Part shown: positions 6,871-10,193 of the stretch, one piece after another
How positions within the stretch are numbered: the first letter of the stretch is position 1
Layout: each line of letters begins with the position of its first letter
Source: Phycisphaerales bacterium UBA1845
GTDB lineage: Bacteria > Planctomycetota > Phycisphaerae > UBA1845
NCBI GenBank assembly: GCA_002338715.1
Contig: DDIR01000131.1
Coordinates: 15,033 to 25,225, forward strand
Length of the DNA: 10,193 nucleotides
Direction of reading: 5' to 3'
Program-made: the position numbers and the translations under genes
Notes under the pieces: generated by a model
Seen by the model: only the letters and a program-made list of their open reading frames with translations
Databases searched by the model: none
What the model was told of the DNA's origin: nothing

Positions 6871-6905
6871 AAAAAAAGGGGGCGTCGATTGGTATCGACG
6901 CCCCC
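6871..6905 (-). terminator. Intrinsic terminator of the DUF11 lipoprotein gene
   Basis: On the minus strand a perfect 12-bp stem, GGGGGCGTCGAT (arm at 6905-6894), with a four-base ACCA loop (6893-6890) and the second arm at 6889-6878, is followed directly by seven T residues (6877-6871). It begins 31 bases after the stop codon at 6936. The mirror strand has the A tract before the stem, so it would not terminate plus-strand transcription well. It should insulate the lipoprotein gene from the secreted-protein gene downstream. Confidence 0.95.
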
Positions 6906-6935
6906 CGGGGTTACTACCTTGTTGTGGCGAACAGA

Positions 6936-9212
6936 TTAGTAGATGTTCGTACTTTCCGTTTCGTCCACGGTCGAGTCCATCTGGTCACTGATCATCGAGA
7001 CCTTGAAGCGGACGTCGCCAGCCGTGTTACCCTTCGCGATCACGCGGTAGGTAGCCTTCGCACGCGGTGCCAACGAGGGCAGCGGAGCAAAGGTGATTGA
7101 GCGACCGTCAGCGACACCAGCCGTCGGACCGTCAGCCGAGACGAAGTCTTCCTGGCTCGGGACCTCAGCTGAGATCTTGATGTTCGTACCAACGGCTGAA
7201 CCCTGGTTGGTGACGGTGATCACGTAGGTGATGGTTCCGCCAACTTCGATCGGGTCTTCGACGTCGATAACCTCGAGGAGGATCGCCGGGATACCCTTGA
7301 CTTCCATGACGGCTTCGTCTGAAGCGTCGGCACAGACCGCACGGGCGGTGGCCACGTTGCGGATGGTACCGGGCTGACTTGCAGTCACGGTGACGTTCAC
7401 CGTACGGGACTCACCGGCGTTCAGCGTGCCGAGGTTCCAGGTGATCGTTCCGCCGCTGGCTGATCCGCCATCGCTTGCACTGACGAAGGTCGTCGAGGTC
7501 GGCAGCGTGTCGGTCAGGACAGTGCTGACGGCCGGTGCATCACCGGTGTTGGTGACGGTGATCTGGTATTCAGCCGGACGACCGATGAAGCGCATGCCCG
7601 GTCCGGTCTTGCTGACGGACAGCGACGGCTGACGCACGACGGTGGTGCAGTCGGCTGATGCGGTCAAGCCATCATCTGCGGTGGCTGATGCACGGTTCGT
7701 AAAGGTACCGGTGCGCTCGGCCTTGGCGACGAATTCACCCTTACGGGCTTCACCAGCGTTGAGCGTGCCGACGTTGAACTGAACGGTGCGACGACCGTTG
7801 TCGGTGACCAGACCATCGGGCAGGTCATCGGTGATCGTGACGTTGGTCGCAGGACCGTCACCGGTGTTGCGGACGACGATGGTGCACGGGATCGGATCAC
7901 ACGTGGTGACCTCTGCCGGGCAGGTCTTCTCGAGCACCAGCTGCGGGGCAGTGATGCGGGTGTCGGCACAATCCTGATCGGCGAGACCCTGATCGGCACG
8001 GACGTCTGCACAGTTGTGGAACGTTCCGGTGCGGGTTCCGCTGACCGTAACAGTCAGTGCCTGCTGACCACCACCAGCCACGGTACCGAGCGACCATGAC
8101 AACGACTGACCCGAAACGTTGGCAGCCGGCTGACTTGAGACGTAGGAGATACCGTCTGGCAGCACGTCGGTGACCATCACGTTCTGGGCATCAACCGATG
8201 ACGGGTTGGTCACGACAATGTCATAGTTGAAGTTGTTGTTGACGCGCTCTTCAGCAGGTGCGGTCTTGGTGATGTTGATCTCGGGCGGAATCCAGGTCTT
8301 GCTGGTGTGGCCCGTGGCGATGTGAACGCCTGGCTTGCAGCAAGCTTCGTTCGCCGGACGAATGATGTCGATCTTGATGTTGTTCGTACCAGCAGCCGGG
8401 GTGCTCTGTGCGAGCGTGACCATGGCAGCACCGGTCGAGTCGGTGCGGACAGAAGCCTTGGTCGAACCGCTGTTGGTGAAGACGCCAGCCGGACCGTCGA
8501 GGATTTCGTAGTTGACGATGTAACCCTCAAGCGGTGAACCGTCTGAGTGCTTGGCCACCATGGTGACGAATTCGTGGGTCGTGCCAGTCGGGTTCGTCGC
8601 GGGCATCGGGAAATCCCACTTCACGTCGAACCAGTGCTTGGTCACGAATACTTTGTGCTTCGACCAGTCGTAGATGCCCGGAGCGTAAACGGTGACGTTC
8701 GAGGTGCCTTCGATCGGTGAGGTGATAACGCACCAGGTCTGACCCTTCGTCAACTGGATGTCGTCGGAAGGATCGTCGTTACCCATGTCGAGGACGTGGG
8801 CGAAGTTGTTGGTGTGCGACACGGCGAAGTGGTTGTCCACTTTGTAGCCGCGGCTTGCACGCCATCCGCTCTCATCGACTTCGACGATGTCGCCAACACT
8901 GCCTTCGGCGATCATCCACTCGACGCGACGATTGACGAGCGGCTTGCCGTCTTTGTCCTTGACGGTGGCCACGATCACGTGCTGCGTACGAACTGCGTTG
9001 ACGTCGTTTTCGGGATAAACTTCAAGCGAGACCGCGTACGGATCCCAGTTGGAGTAGTATCCACCCTCTGGCGGCTTCGGATGGGTCTGAATCTGGTCGC
9101 CACCCGCCGGCCACGTGAAAGCATGCGGCATGTGCGTACGACAGCCGGCCATGCCAACGATCGCGACCGCAACCATTGACTTCATAAAAGTTTTGTATTT
9201 CACCGTGTTCAT
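6936..9212 (-). CDS. Large DUF11-repeat surface lipoprotein, OmcB-like repeats
   Basis: This 758-residue protein has a lipoprotein signal: MNTVKYKTFMK, a hydrophobic run, then the lipobox GMAGC with Cys24 as the lipidated residue. Residues about 55-180 and 185-285 form two Ig-like/invasin-type beta domains (VIVATVKDKDGKPLVNRRVEW; FVTMVAKHSDGSPLEGYIV). Four DUF11 repeats follow at roughly 310-421, 424-526, 530-637 and 643-745. Each contains a xVTNxGxxxAxNVxxTDxLPxG-like core and a later TWxLGTLxAGExR strand. DUF11 repeats occur in the cysteine-rich OmcB protein of Chlamydia and in envelope proteins of planctomycetes. The ten cysteines after the lipobox (161, 291, 292, 401, 415, 431, 438, 443, 522, 627) could form disulfides. 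A structural envelope or adhesin role is inferred. The start ATG has AGGA and GAGGG upstream. A strong terminator follows, so it is probably a single-gene transcript, perhaps highly expressed. Confidence 0.92.
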   Translation of the reverse strand: MNTVKYKTFMKSMVAVAIVGMAGCRTHMPHAFTWPAGGDQIQTHPKPPEGGYYSNWDPYAVSLEVYPENDVNAVRTQHVIVATVKDKDGKPLVNRRVEWMIAEGSVGDIVEVDESGWRASRGYKVDNHFAVSHTNNFAHVLDMGNDDPSDDIQLTKGQTWCVITSPIEGTSNVTVYAPGIYDWSKHKVFVTKHWFDVKWDFPMPATNPTGTTHEFVTMVAKHSDGSPLEGYIVNYEILDGPAGVFTNSGSTKASVRTDSTGAAMVTLAQSTPAAGTNNIKIDIIRPANEACCKPGVHIATGHTSKTWIPPEINITKTAPAEERVNNNFNYDIVVTNPSSVDAQNVMVTDVLPDGISYVSSQPAANVSGQSLSWSLGTVAGGGQQALTVTVSGTRTGTFHNCADVRADQGLADQDCADTRITAPQLVLEKTCPAEVTTCDPIPCTIVVRNTGDGPATNVTITDDLPDGLVTDNGRRTVQFNVGTLNAGEARKGEFVAKAERTGTFTNRASATADDGLTASADCTTVVRQPSLSVSKTGPGMRFIGRPAEYQITVTNTGDAPAVSTVLTDTLPTSTTFVSASDGGSASGGTITWNLGTLNAGESRTVNVTVTASQPGTIRNVATARAVCADASDEAVMEVKGIPAILLEVIDVEDPIEVGGTITYVITVTNQGSAVGTNIKISAEVPSQEDFVSADGPTAGVADGRSITFAPLPSLAPRAKATYRVIAKGNTAGDVRFKVSMISDQMDSTVDETESTNIY

Positions 9213-9942
9213 AATCCTTTTTCCCTCTTAACCAATGGGACAATCTTCGTGGCGTTTCACGGAGCGAAGCCCCTTGCCAATTATTTCAACCAAACTGTAT
9301 TCCAGTGAGACATATAAAGATTCAAACTTGCGTTTGTTGAACGCACAAACAAATCTCCAGCACGATCGAATACCAAGGCTACCTCGGCGGGTGAATTTGT
9401 CGGGTCGCCGATCCTTCTGCCTCCCGGCATTTGTCGAAGCGATCTAGGCGCGTGCGCCCTTGGCAATTCCCCACACCGCCGAGAGCAATTATTCTTTGAC
9501 CTGAAACTTGCCCTGAAACCGACGACCGCGCCTGCGTGTAATCAGTCCTCAGTGCAAACTTTCAAGATCGTAACCGAACCTCGCCCCAATGCCATGCATA
9601 TCTGCAAAATTTCGATTGAGGCACCAACGAGGGGCAAAATCCCTTTTTGAAATCCATCCAGACCGCTACGGATTCGCTCGCCTTCGAGAAGCCCAAGACC
9701 CCCATCTGTCGACTTCTCCGGCAGAATTGTTGAGCCAGACACTGAGCCTGCCCAAGGTCAATAACCGCCAATTCTGCCTGCAAGGGGCGTAAACATACCG
9801 AGTTATCGGCGATCGTACAACATCCATCCTAGGTCTTTTTTGATCGGCGTTTTAGTCACAGGCCGCCAAAACCAGCCTGAAATCCACGTTTTCTCTAATC
9901 TACCAGCAACTGTTCCAATACTGGGCGACGCGATTTCCGGCC
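9213..9942. other. About 730 bp without a convincing gene, upstream of the lipoprotein
   Basis: All frames here are short and overlap one another. The part next to 9212 must hold the leader and promoter of the lipoprotein gene on the minus strand. AGGA (9218-9215) and GAGGG (9227-9223) are its ribosome-binding candidates. A minus-strand TTGAAT about 18 bases before AATACA (around 9298-9328) is a weak promoter candidate. Between 9542 and 9783 two overlapping minus-strand frames look faintly protein-like (GLDGFQKGILPLVGASIEI in one, LAVIDLGQAQ in the other), which could be a decayed gene, but I cannot support it. No repeat array or strong hairpin was seen. Confidence 0.5.
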
Positions 9943-10191
9943 TCACCTCGCCAAATCCTCCGAATTAGCGGCACGTTGCGATTCTGGGCAATTTGCCCCT
10001 TCTGGTGAAAGCACGAACACCAGAACATCACCACCAATCGGAATCTTTCGCGCGCCCCGTCCCTTGAGGGGCTTGATACAAATGCGTGAAGCGATTTCAC
10101 CTTGGGTCGCGGTTGTATCGCCGGTCTGGCGAAGGTTCCTGAGATCTTCGGGGGCGCGTCGGACGGCTTGTGGCGCGGGGGCGCGGCGGGG
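9943..10191 (-). CDS. Possible C-terminal end of a gene entering from the right edge (partial)
   Basis: One minus-strand frame is open from the window edge to a TGA at 9945-9943, giving 82 codons. The first part (RRAPAPQAVRRAPEDLRN) is Pro/Arg/Ala-rich and linker-like. The later part (IKPLKGRGARKIPIGGDVLV, then FVLSPEG) alternates hydrophobic and polar residues like a beta-rich domain. No in-frame ATG is visible, so the start must lie outside the window if this is a gene. Another minus frame is also open to the edge and ends near 9900, so coding status is uncertain. I do not recognise a family. It would be transcribed in the same direction as the lipoprotein, about 730 bp upstream of it. Confidence 0.35.
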   Translation of the reverse strand, partial: PRRAPAPQAVRRAPEDLRNLRQTGDTTATQGEIASRICIKPLKGRGARKIPIGGDVLVFVLSPEGANCPESQRAANSEDLAR

Positions 10192-10193
10192 CC

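Noticed and set aside
7000..8300. DUF11 repeats considered as a DNA tandem repeat
   Set aside because: The four units are similar only at protein level; the nucleotide sequences are too diverged to be a recent tandem duplication.

Overview
The window looks like chromosomal DNA of a Gram-negative-type environmental bacterium, most likely a planctomycete or close PVC-group relative. This is inference, not proof. It rests on a DUF11-repeat, cysteine-bearing lipoprotein, a probable B12-type radical SAM protein, a small orphan protein resembling the type II secretion/pilus ATPase N-terminal region, and secreted alpha-helical proteins with no recognised family. No tRNA, rRNA, CRISPR array, transposase or integrase was seen.

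Left half, plus strand (1-3897). A radical SAM protein enters from the left edge and ends at 1248. A 223-bp gap follows; it and the end of the gene before it hold three small palindromes, one of them the widespread ATTCCCGC/GCGGGAAT repeat. Next come a DEDDh 3'-5' exonuclease (1472-1993) and, after a spacer, two overlapping genes (2166-3095 and 3088-3897) that are both RlaP-type nucleotidyltransferases. The exonuclease and the nucleotidyltransferase pair lie on one strand and could together trim and extend nucleic-acid ends. That link is inferred only from order and family.

Middle, minus strand (3836-6780). Three genes point back toward the nucleotidyltransferases. They are a secreted alpha-helical, HEAT-like protein (6780-5545), a four-helix membrane protein with a PH-like domain and a DUF3592 domain (5501-4401), and a small GspE/PilB-N-terminus-like protein (4321-3836). 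The last one overlaps the end of the second nucleotidyltransferase tail to tail.

Right part (6871-10193). A large minus-strand lipoprotein with four DUF11 repeats (9212-6936) ends in a very clear intrinsic terminator (6905-6871). This terminator also separates it from the secreted-protein gene. Upstream of it is about 730 bp with no convincing gene. At the right edge an open minus-strand frame (10191-9943) may be the C-terminal end of a further gene.

The most interesting item is the paired RlaP nucleotidyltransferase unit. The two paralogues differ at different active-site positions, which suggests a heteromeric or division-of-labour enzyme next to an exonuclease.
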